From Bacillota bacterium (GTDB lineage Bacteria; Bacillota; Bacilli; Paenibacillales; NBRC-103111), in contig JAEWGW010000025.1 in the NCBI GenBank assembly GCA_023388055.1, forward strand, positions 496,001 through 560,000: DNA of 64,000 nucleotides. Direction: 5' to 3'. Below, in pieces: positions 16,334 to 25,390 of the stretch. Made by a program: the position numbers and the translations under genes. Position 1 is the first letter of the stretch. Every line of letters begins with the position of its first letter. The notes under the pieces were generated by a model, which saw nothing but the letters and a program-made list of their open reading frames with translations, did no database searches and was not told the origin of the DNA.

Positions 16334-16765
16334 ATGCCGCTTATTTTTACACATAAACTCCGTGTCCGGTATGCGGAAACGGATCAGATGGGGGTTGTGT
16401 ACCATGCCCGCTATCTGGATTGGTTGGAGATCGGACGGACGGAGATGCTCCGGGAGCAGGGGCTGGAGTACCGGTCACTGGAGGAGCAGCATGGCCTGCT
16501 CTTGCCGGTAGTGGATGTCAGCATCCAATATCTGAAGCCCGCCCGGTATGATGACGAGGTGCTGCTGGCCACCAGAATTGACCTCGTGAGCAATATCAGA
16601 CTGGAATGCTCCTACGAAATCCGGCGGGTACGGGACAATGAACTGCTGGTCACAGCCGCTACCAAACATGTTTGGGTGAACCGGCAATGGCGTCCGGCCA
16701 GAATCGACCGGGTTTGTCCGCCGTTGTATGCTCTCCTGACGCAAGCGGCGGCGGAACACAGATAA
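16334..16765 (+). CDS. acyl-CoA thioesterase, YbgC/4HBT type
   Basis: A 143-residue hot-dog thioesterase. The family signature RYAETDQMGVVYHARYLDW carries the catalytic Asp of the 4-hydroxybenzoyl-CoA thioesterase class; the rest of the fold (RTEMLREQGLEYRSLE, EVLLATRIDLVSNIRLECSYEI, KHVWVN) is intact. Members hydrolyse acyl-CoA thioesters in the cytoplasm; specificity is not predictable. AAGGAG lies about 10 bases before the ATG. It is 15 bases from the genes on both sides and likely co-transcribed with usp and fxsA. Confidence 0.9.
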   Translation: MPLIFTHKLRVRYAETDQMGVVYHARYLDWLEIGRTEMLREQGLEYRSLEEQHGLLLPVVDVSIQYLKPARYDDEVLLATRIDLVSNIRLECSYEIRRVRDNELLVTAATKHVWVNRQWRPARIDRVCPPLYALLTQAAAEHR

Positions 16766-16780
16766 TGAAGGAGGACCATC

Positions 16781-17173
16781 ATGCTGCGATGGGTGCTGGC
16801 ACTGTTCATACTGATTCCGGCGCTGGAGCTGGTTCTGCTGATCCAGACCGGCAAATGGATCGGGGCGTGGGCGACAATTGCGCTCCTCATTCTCAGCGGT
16901 TTGTTTGGAGCGTATATGGCCAAGCGGGAAGGGAAGCGGGTATGGGACTATGCCCAATTTAAGCTGGCAAAAGGTGAGCTGCCCACGGACAGCATCCTGG
17001 ACGGAATCTGCATCTTCATTGGCGGAGCCCTGCTTTTACTTCCCGGTTTTTTGTCGGACATCGCCGGTCTGCTTCTGCTTCTTCCTTTGACCCGCGGCAT
17101 CGCCAAGCTCTTGGTGCTCCGCTACATTACCAAGAGGATCGGCCAGGGTAAAATCATCCTGTTCCGCAGATAA
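16781..17173 (+). CDS. fxsA: FxsA-family membrane protein
   Basis: A 130-residue cytoplasmic membrane protein with about three hydrophobic segments (residues 3-22, 27-47 and 72-98). The family features are visible: PALELVLLIQTGKWIGAW, a GAYMAKREG loop and a PGFLSDIAGLLLLLP segment. E. coli FxsA (SuzF) affects F-plasmid exclusion of phage T7 when overexpressed; its ordinary function is unknown. GAAGGAGGACC precedes the ATG. In Bacillus, fxsA lies between pyk and ytvI, as here. Confidence 0.92.
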   Translation: MLRWVLALFILIPALELVLLIQTGKWIGAWATIALLILSGLFGAYMAKREGKRVWDYAQFKLAKGELPTDSILDGICIFIGGALLLLPGFLSDIAGLLLLLPLTRGIAKLLVLRYITKRIGQGKIILFRR

Positions 17174-17194
17174 CAGCTGCCCGTAAAAGCAAAC

Positions 17195-17226
17195 AAAGGC
17201 CGGATATCCGTGAGGATGTCCGGCTC
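17195..17226. terminator. hairpin between fxsA and ytvI
   Basis: GCCGGATATCC (17199-17209) pairs with GGATGTCCGGC (17214-17224). It lies between convergent genes. There is no long T tract on the plus side, though AAAG upstream gives a short U run on the minus strand, so it may serve both directions weakly. Confidence 0.55.
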
Positions 17227-17263
17227 TATGCTTGTGAAAGCTATGTATAACCTTCTGCTCCGG

Positions 17264-18385
17264 CTAAACGGGATTCTTGCCTTTGATAATATACCGCCAT
17301 ACATCCCGGAAGATGCCGGCCCGCTGGAAGGTGGACAGCAGGATCAGGGTGACAGGCCCGATAATCAATCCCAGGAAGCCGAACAGCTTCAACCCTACAT
17401 ACATGGCAATCAGCGTTGGAAGGGGATCAAGGCCGATGCTGGTGGCCAGCACCTTGGGTTCCAGAATTTGCCTGGAAATCACGATAATGCCATATAGAAT
17501 CGTCAGTCCGATGCCCATATAAAAATCCTTCTGGAGAAACTCCACGATGATCCATGGCACCATAACGGCTCCTGTTCCCAAATACGGCATCAGATCCACC
17601 AAACCGATGAGCAGGCCGATGGTGATGGCATATTTCACCCGAAGCACCAGCAACCCCACAATGACGAACACAGCGGTGATGGAGATCAGAATAAGCTGGG
17701 CCCGCAGGTACCCGAACAGAGCCTTCTGGAGATTGGTCCAGACGATTACAGTGGGCTTCACGATAAAGTCCGGAGATATCGCCTTCATCTTGGCCCTGAG
17801 CTTATCCCAGTCCTTGCTGATGAAGAAGGCAGCCAACAGCGCGATAATGATGATGGTGGCCAAACCGGGCAGACTGGTCAATAGAGCCACAATGCTGTCC
17901 AGAATGAATTTCACCATGTAGGAGACAAAATCCGTAACCGTTTTGCCAGAGGACGTCAGGTTGGAATTAATGGTGTCCTTGTACACTGGATTCTGGTTGT
18001 AAATATCCATGATGTTGGTGATGAAATTCTGGATGCGGTCGGAGTTGATATAATCTGTAAAGAAGGTTTTCCAGGAATTCAGATTGCTCTGGATAATTAG
18101 GGACAAATCGTTGATTTCCAGGACAATCTTGGTGACGGCCAGCGTAATGGAGCCGGCGGTAATGCCGAGGAACATAATCAGGGCCAGGGTAACGGCCAGC
18201 CAGCGAGGCATCTTGGTATCCCGCTGCATCACGTTCACGAAGGGATTCATCATGTAAGCAATGACCCATCCCACAAGGAAGGGAATAATCAGAGGCGTGA
18301 TGAAGAAAATGCCCAAGATGGCCGCTGTCAGCAATAAGGCGACCCACAACCCCCGGAGCAGCTGTGCCAGCAGCCTTCGATCCAT
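17264..18385 (-). CDS. ytvI: sporulation integral membrane protein YtvI (AI-2E/PerM family)
   Basis: A 373-residue polytopic membrane protein with the PerM/AI-2E-transporter layout: two N-terminal segments (about 10-45), one near 65-85, a large loop containing DLSLIIQSNLNSW, then a cluster of segments after residue 150 including LIGLVDLMPYLGTGAVMVPW and QILEPKVLATSIGLDPLPTL. The position between fxsA and citZ matches B. subtilis ytvI, described as a sporulation membrane protein. It diverges from ppk1. Confidence 0.9.
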   Translation of the reverse strand: MDRRLLAQLLRGLWVALLLTAAILGIFFITPLIIPFLVGWVIAYMMNPFVNVMQRDTKMPRWLAVTLALIMFLGITAGSITLAVTKIVLEINDLSLIIQSNLNSWKTFFTDYINSDRIQNFITNIMDIYNQNPVYKDTINSNLTSSGKTVTDFVSYMVKFILDSIVALLTSLPGLATIIIIALLAAFFISKDWDKLRAKMKAISPDFIVKPTVIVWTNLQKALFGYLRAQLILISITAVFVIVGLLVLRVKYAITIGLLIGLVDLMPYLGTGAVMVPWIIVEFLQKDFYMGIGLTILYGIIVISRQILEPKVLATSIGLDPLPTLIAMYVGLKLFGFLGLIIGPVTLILLSTFQRAGIFRDVWRYIIKGKNPV

Positions 18386-18472
18386 AATGGTTTCATCCTT
18401 TCAGCAGGTGGCGGCATTTTTTTCGTTGGAGCTTTGCTATATTGTACCATGCAACCGATTTTACCTGCAAAA

Positions 18473-18511
18473 TTTACAAAACGTTTACAATACGTTAAGG
18501 CCAGGCTAACA
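18473..18511 (+). promoter_or_regulatory. Pho box upstream of ppk1
   Basis: Four hexamers on an exact 11-bp period: TTTACA (18473), TTTACA (18484), TTAAGG (18495), CTAACA (18506). This matches the PhoP-P direct-repeat site of Bacillus (TT(A/T/C)ACA with 4-6 bp gaps). A GATAAT -10-like box follows at 18521-18526. It predicts activation of ppk1 in phosphate starvation. Confidence 0.85.
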
Positions 18512-18591
18512 AATGTAAAAGATAATGAAACTATGAATGAGGAGTACCTCTCTCAATGAATAAAGGTCAAACACAAAATGGAGGCATTATA

Positions 18592-20697
18592 ATGACCACC
18601 AAAAGTCCGGCGTCCAATTACATAAACCGTGATTTGAGCTGGATTGAATTTAACTGGAGAGTGCTGCAGGAAGCCCAGGACAGCTCCTTGCCTTTATTGG
18701 AGCGGGCCAAGTTTCTGTCCATCGTTTCGTCCAATCTGGATGAGTTTATGAGCGTCCGGGTAGCTGGTCTTCAAGACCAGATGAAAGCCAATTATATCAA
18801 AAAGGACTTTACCGGCTATTTGCCGGAGGGTTTGCTGAAGCGCGTTATGAAGCGCACCTACCGGATGGTGGCAGAGCAGTACAAAACCTACCGTGAAATT
18901 CTGCGCCTGTTCAGCAAGGAAGGCATTTTATTAAGCGAGTACGAAGATTTGAATGTCACTCACAAAAAAGCGATGGACCAGTATTTCCACGAAATTATTT
19001 ATCCGGTGCTCACTCCCATGGCGGTGGACCAGTCCCGCCCGTTCCCGCTGGTGCATACCCAATCCTTGTATCTGGCGGTGGTGCTGACCAAGGAGGGAAT
19101 GGAGCCGGAGGATGAGCCGTTTTTTGCCATCGTCCAGGTGCCGTCCAACTTAAGCCGTTGTATCTCCATCTCTCCCCGGGGAAACAGCAAAAAGCATGAA
19201 TTTATTCTGATGGAGGATCTGATCCGGGTCCACATCCATACGCTATTCTCCGGCTATACGCCTGTAGCGGTGCACAGCTTCCGGCTGACCCGCAATGCGG
19301 ACCTGACCCTGAACGAGGAAGGGGCGGAGGATCTTCTGGAGGAGATCGAGAAGGAGCTCCGGCGCAGGCGCTGGGGTGCCCCCGTACGTCTGGAAGTGGA
19401 TAAGGGGATGCATCCGTACGCCCTGGAAATGCTGCGGGAGGAATTCGAAATTGAGGATAATGTCTTCGAAATCGATGGTCCTGTGGATCTGACCTTCCTA
19501 ATGCGGCTGCAGGGAAGTTTGGAGGGGTTCCAGCATCTGCGGTATCCGGCACTGGAGCCGTATTATCCCCGGGAGCTGGATGAGGATGATGTGTTCGAGG
19601 TGCTGCGCCGCAAGGATGTGCTGGTTTACCATCCGTACGAGTCCTTCGAGGCAGTGACGGACTTTATTGTGCAGGCGGCGGAGGACCCCAAGGTGCTGGC
19701 GATCAAAATGACCCTGTACAGGGTCAGCGGTCATTCCCTGCTGGTCCAGGCTTTGGCGCAAGCCGCCGAGTCCGGCAAGCAGGTCACTGTGGTGGTTGAG
19801 CTGAAGGCCAGATTTGACGAGGAGCGCAACATTGCATGGGCGCGGAAGCTGGAAAAAGCGGGATGCCACGTGGTCTACGGGCTCATCGGCCTCAAAACCC
19901 ACGCCAAGGTGACCCTGGTGGTGCGGCAGGAAAGCAATTCCCTGCGCCGATTTGTCCATGTTGGCACCGGGAATTATAACGATAATACCGCCCGTTTGTA
20001 CACGGATGTGGGGATTTTTACGTCCAATGCCCTGATTGGGGAGGATGCCTCTATTCTCTTCAACGAAATTACCGGTTACTCCACACCCAAGCATATGCAG
20101 GCTTTGTCTGTGGCCCCCACCAACCTGAAGAACAAGCTGATCGAGCTGTTCCGACGGGAAGCCGAACATGCCAAAGCCGGCAAGCCTGCACGCATCATAG
20201 CCAAGATGAATTCCGTGTCCCATCAGGAAACGGTGGACGAGCTGTATGCTGCCTCCCAAACGGGAGTAAAGGTGGATCTCATTGTCCGCGGCGTCTGCTG
20301 CCTGCGACCGGGTGTGGCGGGGTTAAGTGAGAATATTACAGTGCGGAGTATTGTGGACCGGTTTCTGGAGCATTCCCGAATCATCTATTTTGAAAATGGG
20401 GGGGAGCCGGAGGTCTATATCTCCAGTGCGGACTGGATGAGTCGGAATTTGACCCGCCGGGTGGAGCTGCTTTGTCCGGTATTGGATGAGGCCAACAAAC
20501 GGGCGCTGATCAACATGCTCCAGCTGTCGCTTAATGACAATGTGAAGGCGAGGGTGCTTCAATCCAACGGCATGTATGAAAACAGGCAGCCCGGAGAGGA
20601 ACCCGAGCTGCGCAGCCAGTTCGAAGCTATGAATGTGGCGGTGTGGAAAAATCGGGGGTTGTCTGAATTTCCGGAACAAGACTCCACACCTTCTTGA
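18592..20697 (+). CDS. ppk1: polyphosphate kinase 1
   Basis: Builds polyphosphate reversibly from ATP; 701 residues from the ATG at 18592 (TGGAGG 7 bases upstream). An in-frame ATG at 18556 with a weaker, more distant site would add 12 residues and cannot be excluded. The PPK1 N-terminal signature NRDLSWIEFNWRVLQEA is present, and the two phospholipase-D-like catalytic domains carry the phospho-accepting His in GLKTHAKVTLV and a second conserved His in RFVHVGTGNYND. Its last 71 bases overlap, antisense, the 3' end of ppx, the degrading enzyme. A four-repeat Pho box sits upstream. Confidence 0.95.
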   Translation: MTTKSPASNYINRDLSWIEFNWRVLQEAQDSSLPLLERAKFLSIVSSNLDEFMSVRVAGLQDQMKANYIKKDFTGYLPEGLLKRVMKRTYRMVAEQYKTYREILRLFSKEGILLSEYEDLNVTHKKAMDQYFHEIIYPVLTPMAVDQSRPFPLVHTQSLYLAVVLTKEGMEPEDEPFFAIVQVPSNLSRCISISPRGNSKKHEFILMEDLIRVHIHTLFSGYTPVAVHSFRLTRNADLTLNEEGAEDLLEEIEKELRRRRWGAPVRLEVDKGMHPYALEMLREEFEIEDNVFEIDGPVDLTFLMRLQGSLEGFQHLRYPALEPYYPRELDEDDVFEVLRRKDVLVYHPYESFEAVTDFIVQAAEDPKVLAIKMTLYRVSGHSLLVQALAQAAESGKQVTVVVELKARFDEERNIAWARKLEKAGCHVVYGLIGLKTHAKVTLVVRQESNSLRRFVHVGTGNYNDNTARLYTDVGIFTSNALIGEDASILFNEITGYSTPKHMQALSVAPTNLKNKLIELFRREAEHAKAGKPARIIAKMNSVSHQETVDELYAASQTGVKVDLIVRGVCCLRPGVAGLSENITVRSIVDRFLEHSRIIYFENGGEPEVYISSADWMSRNLTRRVELLCPVLDEANKRALINMLQLSLNDNVKARVLQSNGMYENRQPGEEPELRSQFEAMNVAVWKNRGLSEFPEQDSTPS

Positions 20698-22177
20698 ATT
20701 CCTTGGTAATGGCGCCGGTTTCGCGGATCTCAATGCCGGGATGATGGGTGCATTCCAGCTGTAGTCGGATGCCGCCGGTGTATGCAATGGCTGTCAGCCG
20801 CCGTACCGGCTGGGTTTCGCTGCGGTCCAGGGCTACGGCAAGCTGCAGCAAGGACCCCAACCGTTCCACCAACAGACAATCGGATTCAGTCAGAATATCC
20901 TTATGTTCAAGGAATAGCTGGCGGGTCCGGTTTTTGTTTTTGTAGGAGGCGATCATGGCACAGATCAGCACCTCCCGGTGGGCCAGCCCGTACAGGCGGG
21001 AATGGGCGATGAGATAGAAGGTATGTTTGGGATAATCGTAGTAAAACACAGTGATGCCGATCCGGTACAGCAGACTGGCCACATGCAGATAGGCTCTCGA
21101 CCGGATGCTCATGTGGTGCAGGTCCTGCAGGTCGTCGAAGAGCTTCAGGGCCAGCCGGTTCACCTGCTCCACATGCAGCAGCGATACGGATGGATGCAGG
21201 GCCAGCAGGTTGCGGACGCTGTGCTCCAGCACATTGGTGAACTGGGCTTGTCCCGGATTCAGCACATCATAGAAGAGTCCGTCCCGCAGGCCGCTGCCGC
21301 TGACCATATAATGGGAGGCGCCGGAATAATCGAAAATGGTCTGCAGAATCAGCATCCCAGGTACGATAATGTCGGCACGGCTTCCGGTCATACCGTCCAC
21401 CTTCTTCCGCTTCTCCGGCGGCATGGTGGAGAGCATGGCCAGCAGCTGCTCTACGGTTCCCTTTTCCATTTGATACTGGTGGGCCAGGGGAAGGGAATAC
21501 TTACGGGCTCTCTGGTCCAGCTTGCCCAAGGTCCGGATAGTTCCGCCCAGGCCGATCAGGGGCAGCCCCTGGTGGCCTTTGATCCAGGGCTCCTTTTCCA
21601 GAGCGGCCAGCACCATGTGGCGGATTTTCGCTGCGGTATCGGCATCGGCCACACCATCTTTGGTGAAGCGTTTGGTGGTATTGACGGAGCCGAAGGGGAA
21701 GGACACGCTATGAATCAGCGACCGGCCCAGGAACAGGGACACCTCGGTGCTGCCGCCCCCGATATCAATCAGCAGGCCGTCCTGAATGTCCATGGAGTTG
21801 ATCATGCCCAAAAATCCGTAGCGGGCTTCCATTTCACCGGACAGAGTCTCCACCTCGATGCCGGTCTCTTCTTTCAGAATGCCAACGATTTCTGCAGAAT
21901 TGGAGGCGTTGCGGATGGCCGCGGTGGCCACTGCCCGGATTTTATCGGTATGGTGAGCCTGGCATAAGGTTCTGAAATGGTTAAGGATGTGGACAATGCC
22001 CATGGCATCCTCCGGCTTCAAGGAACCGTCCTGGCGGATCTTTTCGCTGAGGCGGGCGGATTCCTTGCTCTCATCGATGACCCGGTAGGCGTCCTTGCCG
22101 GATACTTCATAAATCACAAGCCGGACCGAGTTGGATCCGATATCGATAATGCCAATGCGGCTGGTTGTTTCCATCAT
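20627..22177 (-). CDS. ppx: exopolyphosphatase, Ppx/GppA family
   Basis: A 516-residue sugar-kinase-fold phosphatase that removes terminal phosphate from polyphosphate (Ppx) or cleaves pppGpp (GppA). The phosphate-1 loop GIIDIGSNSVRLVIYE is at the N terminus, the second phosphate loop is LLIDIGGGSTEVSLF, and MGGTIRTLGKL-type residues (GLGGTIRTLGKLDQR) follow. The C-terminal half has an HD-like helical domain (HSRLYGLAHREVLICAMIA). The two activities cannot be separated by eye; pairing with ppk1 favours Ppx. The gene converges on ppk1 with a 71-bp antisense overlap of the coding ends. Confidence 0.9.
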   Translation of the reverse strand: MMETTSRIGIIDIGSNSVRLVIYEVSGKDAYRVIDESKESARLSEKIRQDGSLKPEDAMGIVHILNHFRTLCQAHHTDKIRAVATAAIRNASNSAEIVGILKEETGIEVETLSGEMEARYGFLGMINSMDIQDGLLIDIGGGSTEVSLFLGRSLIHSVSFPFGSVNTTKRFTKDGVADADTAAKIRHMVLAALEKEPWIKGHQGLPLIGLGGTIRTLGKLDQRARKYSLPLAHQYQMEKGTVEQLLAMLSTMPPEKRKKVDGMTGSRADIIVPGMLILQTIFDYSGASHYMVSGSGLRDGLFYDVLNPGQAQFTNVLEHSVRNLLALHPSVSLLHVEQVNRLALKLFDDLQDLHHMSIRSRAYLHVASLLYRIGITVFYYDYPKHTFYLIAHSRLYGLAHREVLICAMIASYKNKNRTRQLFLEHKDILTESDCLLVERLGSLLQLAVALDRSETQPVRRLTAIAYTGGIRLQLECTHHPGIEIRETGAITKEFKKVWSLVPEIQTTPDFSTPPHS

Positions 22178-22319
22178 GATGAGCCCTTTCTTTTTTTCAA
22201 CTATTGTATCACAGACTGCCGGGGTGTGTTGGGCTAAATCCGCTTCCTGCGGAGTAAATCTAGCTCCACCGGGTCTGCATACTGCAGCATGGCTTCGGCG
22301 GGGAACAGCCTGGAGGCGA

Positions 22320-22370
22320 AGCGCGTGAAAGCGGCGCAGTTTGAAAGCAGGCGCATGAAAGCGGCGCAGC
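22320..22370. repeat. 30-bp tandem repeat after ppx start region
   Basis: GCGCGTGAAAGCGGCGCAG (22320) and GCGCATGAAAGCGGCGCAG (22350) differ at one base and are exactly 30 bp apart, just left of repeat copy III. Confidence 0.6.
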
Positions 22371-22389
22371 TTCGTGCTGGCGGCGGCCC

Positions 22390-22572
22390 TAACGGACAGA
22401 GAATCCGCTATTACGCGGATAAAAGCTCATTTCACATAGTTGCGGACTCAGCAGCCGTTATTTGGGCGAAAGGTCCTTTAGCGGGCAGCCTTTGGCTGAA
22501 ATTGCGTACCCTGTGTCCGCGAAAGGAACAAAAGTGCCGGTTTCGGAAAAATAACGGCTTCTCTGTCCGTAT
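22390..22572. repeat. four-unit intergenic element, copy III
   Basis: Forward units start at 22390 (TAACGGACAGAG) and 22440 (GCGGACTCAG region). Reverse units end at 22522 and 22572. Spacing is 50, 83 and 50 bp, 183 bp in total. On their own strands the words are GGACAGAG, GGACTCAG, GGACACAG and GGACAGAG, so the outer units match each other. It sits in the 613-base divergent gap between ppx and citZ, about 120 bases before the citZ promoter. Confidence 0.85.
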
Positions 22573-22693
22573 AAAGACAAATTCCTCTGGGAGTTTTCAA
22601 ATCTCCTGAGATTTCGATAAAAAACTCCAATCAATTTAGGATTACCATAAAAATCTTTTTTGTACCGATAACTATCTTTCATTTCATAATTTG

Positions 22694-22722
22694 TTCACAT
22701 ATATCCAAGAAAATGTTATTAT
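22694..22722 (+). promoter_or_regulatory. sigma-A promoter of citZ
   Basis: TTCACA (22694-22699), exactly 17 bases, TATTAT (22717-22722); each box differs from consensus at one base. It lies about 70 bases before the citZ ATG. Confidence 0.75.
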
Positions 22723-22790
22723 AGATCTACTGACACATGATAAAACTTTGTTATGATATTCACAACCCACTGCTAAAGGAGAGAGATACG

Positions 22791-23903
22791 ATGACGGCAA
22801 CCAAAGGTTTGGAAGGTATCGTAGCCACCACGTCCTCCATCAGTTCTATTATTGACGGTGTATTAACATACCGGGGCATCGACATTGATGAGCTGGCAGA
22901 GCATGCTTCCTTCGAAGAAGTGGTCTATCTGCTGTGGTTCGGCAAGCTTCCTACGGAAACGGAGCTGGCCCAGCTTAAGGATAATCTTAGCAAGAACGCG
23001 GCGGTGCCCGATGCCGTTATTGAACAGCTCCGGCTGGCTCCTAACGATGCCAATGCCATGGCTGTCCTCCGTACCGCCATCTCCGCCCTCTCCTTATATG
23101 ATCCGGAAGCCGCCGATATGAGCATAGCCTCCAATGTCCAGAAGGCCATTAAGCTTCAAGCCCAGGTTGCCACCATTATCGCCGCATACGCCCGTATCCG
23201 CCAGGGGTTAGACCCGGTAGCGCCGAAGGAAAGCGCCTCCATCGCGGAGAACTTCCTGTACATGCTCTCCGGTGAGCAGCCTGACCCTGTAGCAGTGGAA
23301 GCCCTGGACAAGGCGCTTGTGCTGCACGCGGACCATGAGCTGAACGCCTCTACCTTTGCAGCCCGTGTAACCGTTGCCACCTTGTCCGATATTTATTCCG
23401 GCGTCACCTCCGCCATTGGAGCACTGAAGGGGCCGCTGCACGGTGGAGCCAATGAGGCCGTTATGGAGATGCTGGAGGAAATCGGCAGCTTCGAGGCTGT
23501 AGAAGACTATGTGAACAGAAAGCTGGACAACAAGGAGAAGCTGATGGGCTTTGGCCACCGCGTCTACAAAAACGGCGATCCCCGCGCCAAACATCTGCAG
23601 AAGATGTCCCATGAGCTGGGCAAGTTGACCGGAGATCTGAAGTGGTATAATATGTCCGTGAAGATTGAAGATATGGTTGTTTCCGAAAAGGGTCTGAAGC
23701 CCAATGTGGATTTCTATTCCGCATCCGTCTATACCACGCTGGGAATTCCGAGAGATCTGTTCACCCCGATCTTCGCCATCAGCCGCATGTCCGGGTGGAC
23801 TGCCCATATTCTGGAGCAGTTTGAGAATAACCGACTGATTCGTCCCCGTGCCGAATACGTGGGGCCTGTAGGCCAATCCTATGTTCCCATGGCAAACCGC
23901 TAA
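22791..23903 (+). CDS. citZ: citrate synthase
   Basis: Condenses acetyl-CoA and oxaloacetate to citrate, the first TCA-cycle step. It has 370 residues from ATG at 22791, chosen for AAAGGAGAG upstream; the frame is open further 5' but includes the promoter. The signatures are LYRGIDI-type TYRGIDIDELAEHA at the N terminus, LHGGANEAVMEMLEEIG (substrate His) and GFGHRVYKNGDPRA (second catalytic His), with the catalytic Asp in NVDFYSASVY. Length is normal for Gram-positive enzymes. It heads the citZ-icd-mdh cluster, as in Bacillus. Confidence 0.97.
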   Translation: MTATKGLEGIVATTSSISSIIDGVLTYRGIDIDELAEHASFEEVVYLLWFGKLPTETELAQLKDNLSKNAAVPDAVIEQLRLAPNDANAMAVLRTAISALSLYDPEAADMSIASNVQKAIKLQAQVATIIAAYARIRQGLDPVAPKESASIAENFLYMLSGEQPDPVAVEALDKALVLHADHELNASTFAARVTVATLSDIYSGVTSAIGALKGPLHGGANEAVMEMLEEIGSFEAVEDYVNRKLDNKEKLMGFGHRVYKNGDPRAKHLQKMSHELGKLTGDLKWYNMSVKIEDMVVSEKGLKPNVDFYSASVYTTLGIPRDLFTPIFAISRMSGWTAHILEQFENNRLIRPRAEYVGPVGQSYVPMANR

Positions 23904-23952
23904 AGGGGTAAGAAACCATACCAGCACTTATTAATTTCATATTGTTTACCAC

Positions 23953-23998
23953 GAACGGGCGCCGGAGAGCCGCAAGCTTGCCTTTTGGCACCCGTTCT
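23953..23998 (+). other. hairpin between citZ and icd
   Basis: GAACGGGCGCC (23953-23963) pairs with GGCACCCGTTC (23988-23998) with one mismatch. It is not followed by a T run, so it more likely stabilises or processes a citZ-icd transcript than terminates it. Confidence 0.5.
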
Positions 23999-24051
23999 TG
24001 AAGTCCATAGACTTTTTTTGGATCCACCATCTTATAGCCGGGAGGTTTACC

Positions 24052-25347
24052 ATGCCACAATTCGAACAATATTCCTTGCCTGTCGAGGGTCAGCCGATTA
24101 CAATTGATAACGGCAAACTGAACGTGCCCAACAATCCCATCATTCCGTTTATTGAAGGGGACGGCACCGGTCCCGATATTTGGGCAGCTTCCAAGCGTGT
24201 CCTGGATGCGGCTGTGGAGAAGGCTTACGGCGGCGAGAAGAAGATTGCCTGGTATGAAGTGTATGCCGGCGAAAAAGCGTTTAACCAATTCAACAGCTGG
24301 CTGCCCAACGACACCCTGACGGCAGTCCGTGAATACATAGTGGCCATCAAGGGGCCGCTGACCACTCCCATCGGTGGTGGCATCCGTTCCCTGAACGTAG
24401 CCCTGCGCCAGGAGCTGGATCTGTATGTGTGCTCCCGTCCGGTGCGTTATTTCGATGGTGTGCCCTCTCCGGTGAAGCATCCCGAGCTGGTGGACATGGT
24501 GATTTTCCGGGAGAATACGGAGGACATCTACGCCGGCATCGAGTGGGCCGAAGGCTCCGCCGAGGTGAAGAAGGTTATTGAATTCCTCCAGAACGAAATG
24601 GGCGTGAAGAAAATCCGCTTCCCGGAAACCTCCGGCATCGGCATCAAGCCTGTATCCAAGGAGGGCTCCGAACGCCTGATCCGCGCCGCCATCGAATACG
24701 CCATCCAGCATAACCGCAAGTCCGTGACGCTGGTGCATAAGGGCAATATTATGAAGTTCACAGAAGGAGCCTTCAAGAACTGGGGCTACGAGCTGGCAGA
24801 GCGGGAATTCGGCGACAAAACCTTTACCTGGGACCAATACGACCGGATCAAAGCAGCAGAAGGCACAGACGCCGCCAATAAGGCCCAGAAGGAAGCGGAG
24901 GCTGCCGGCAAGATCATCGTGAAGGATGCCATTGCCGACATTGCCCTGCAGCAGGTTCTGACCCGTCCCAAGGAATTTGAAGTAATTGCTACACTGAATT
25001 TGAACGGCGACTATCTCTCCGACGCCCTGGCTGCCCAGGTGGGAGGCATCGGCATTGCGCCCGGCGCCAACATTAACTATGTGACCGGCCATGCCATCTT
25101 CGAGGCGACCCACGGCACAGCGCCTAAATATGCGGGGCTTGATGTGGTGAACCCCGGCTCTGTGATCCTGTCCGGTGTGATGATGCTGGAGCATCTGGGC
25201 TGGCAGGAGGCTGCCGACCTGATCTACAAGGGACTGGAAACCGCCATCAACAACAAAACGGTTACCTATGACTTCGCCCGACTGATGGAAGGCGCAACGG
25301 AAGTGAAATGTTCGGCCTTCGCCGATGAAATCATTGGTCATATGTGA
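24052..25347 (+). CDS. icd: isocitrate dehydrogenase (NADP)
   Basis: Oxidatively decarboxylates isocitrate to 2-oxoglutarate. It has 431 residues from ATG at 24052 with GGGAGGTTT upstream. Visible family features are FIEGDGTGPDIW near the N terminus, the substrate-binding GGIRSLNVALRQELDLY with its phosphorylatable-Ser position, RENTEDIYAGIEW, and the nucleotide-binding GTAPKYAG region. The size is that of bacterial NADP-dependent homodimeric enzymes. The gene is second in citZ-icd-mdh, with mdh 43 bases downstream. Confidence 0.96.
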   Translation: MPQFEQYSLPVEGQPITIDNGKLNVPNNPIIPFIEGDGTGPDIWAASKRVLDAAVEKAYGGEKKIAWYEVYAGEKAFNQFNSWLPNDTLTAVREYIVAIKGPLTTPIGGGIRSLNVALRQELDLYVCSRPVRYFDGVPSPVKHPELVDMVIFRENTEDIYAGIEWAEGSAEVKKVIEFLQNEMGVKKIRFPETSGIGIKPVSKEGSERLIRAAIEYAIQHNRKSVTLVHKGNIMKFTEGAFKNWGYELAEREFGDKTFTWDQYDRIKAAEGTDAANKAQKEAEAAGKIIVKDAIADIALQQVLTRPKEFEVIATLNLNGDYLSDALAAQVGGIGIAPGANINYVTGHAIFEATHGTAPKYAGLDVVNPGSVILSGVMMLEHLGWQEAADLIYKGLETAINNKTVTYDFARLMEGATEVKCSAFADEIIGHM

Positions 25348-25390
25348 GGAATACCCCCAGGATTACAAAGACCTTTAGGAGGACATAAAT

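Noticed and set aside
20978..21967. 329-residue plus-strand frame inside ppx
   Set aside because: Antisense shadow of the Ppx/GppA gene, rich in Gln, Gly and His, with no supported start.
23779..25341. 520-residue open frame antisense to citZ and icd
   Set aside because: Covers two certain enzymes on the other strand and has no domain signature.
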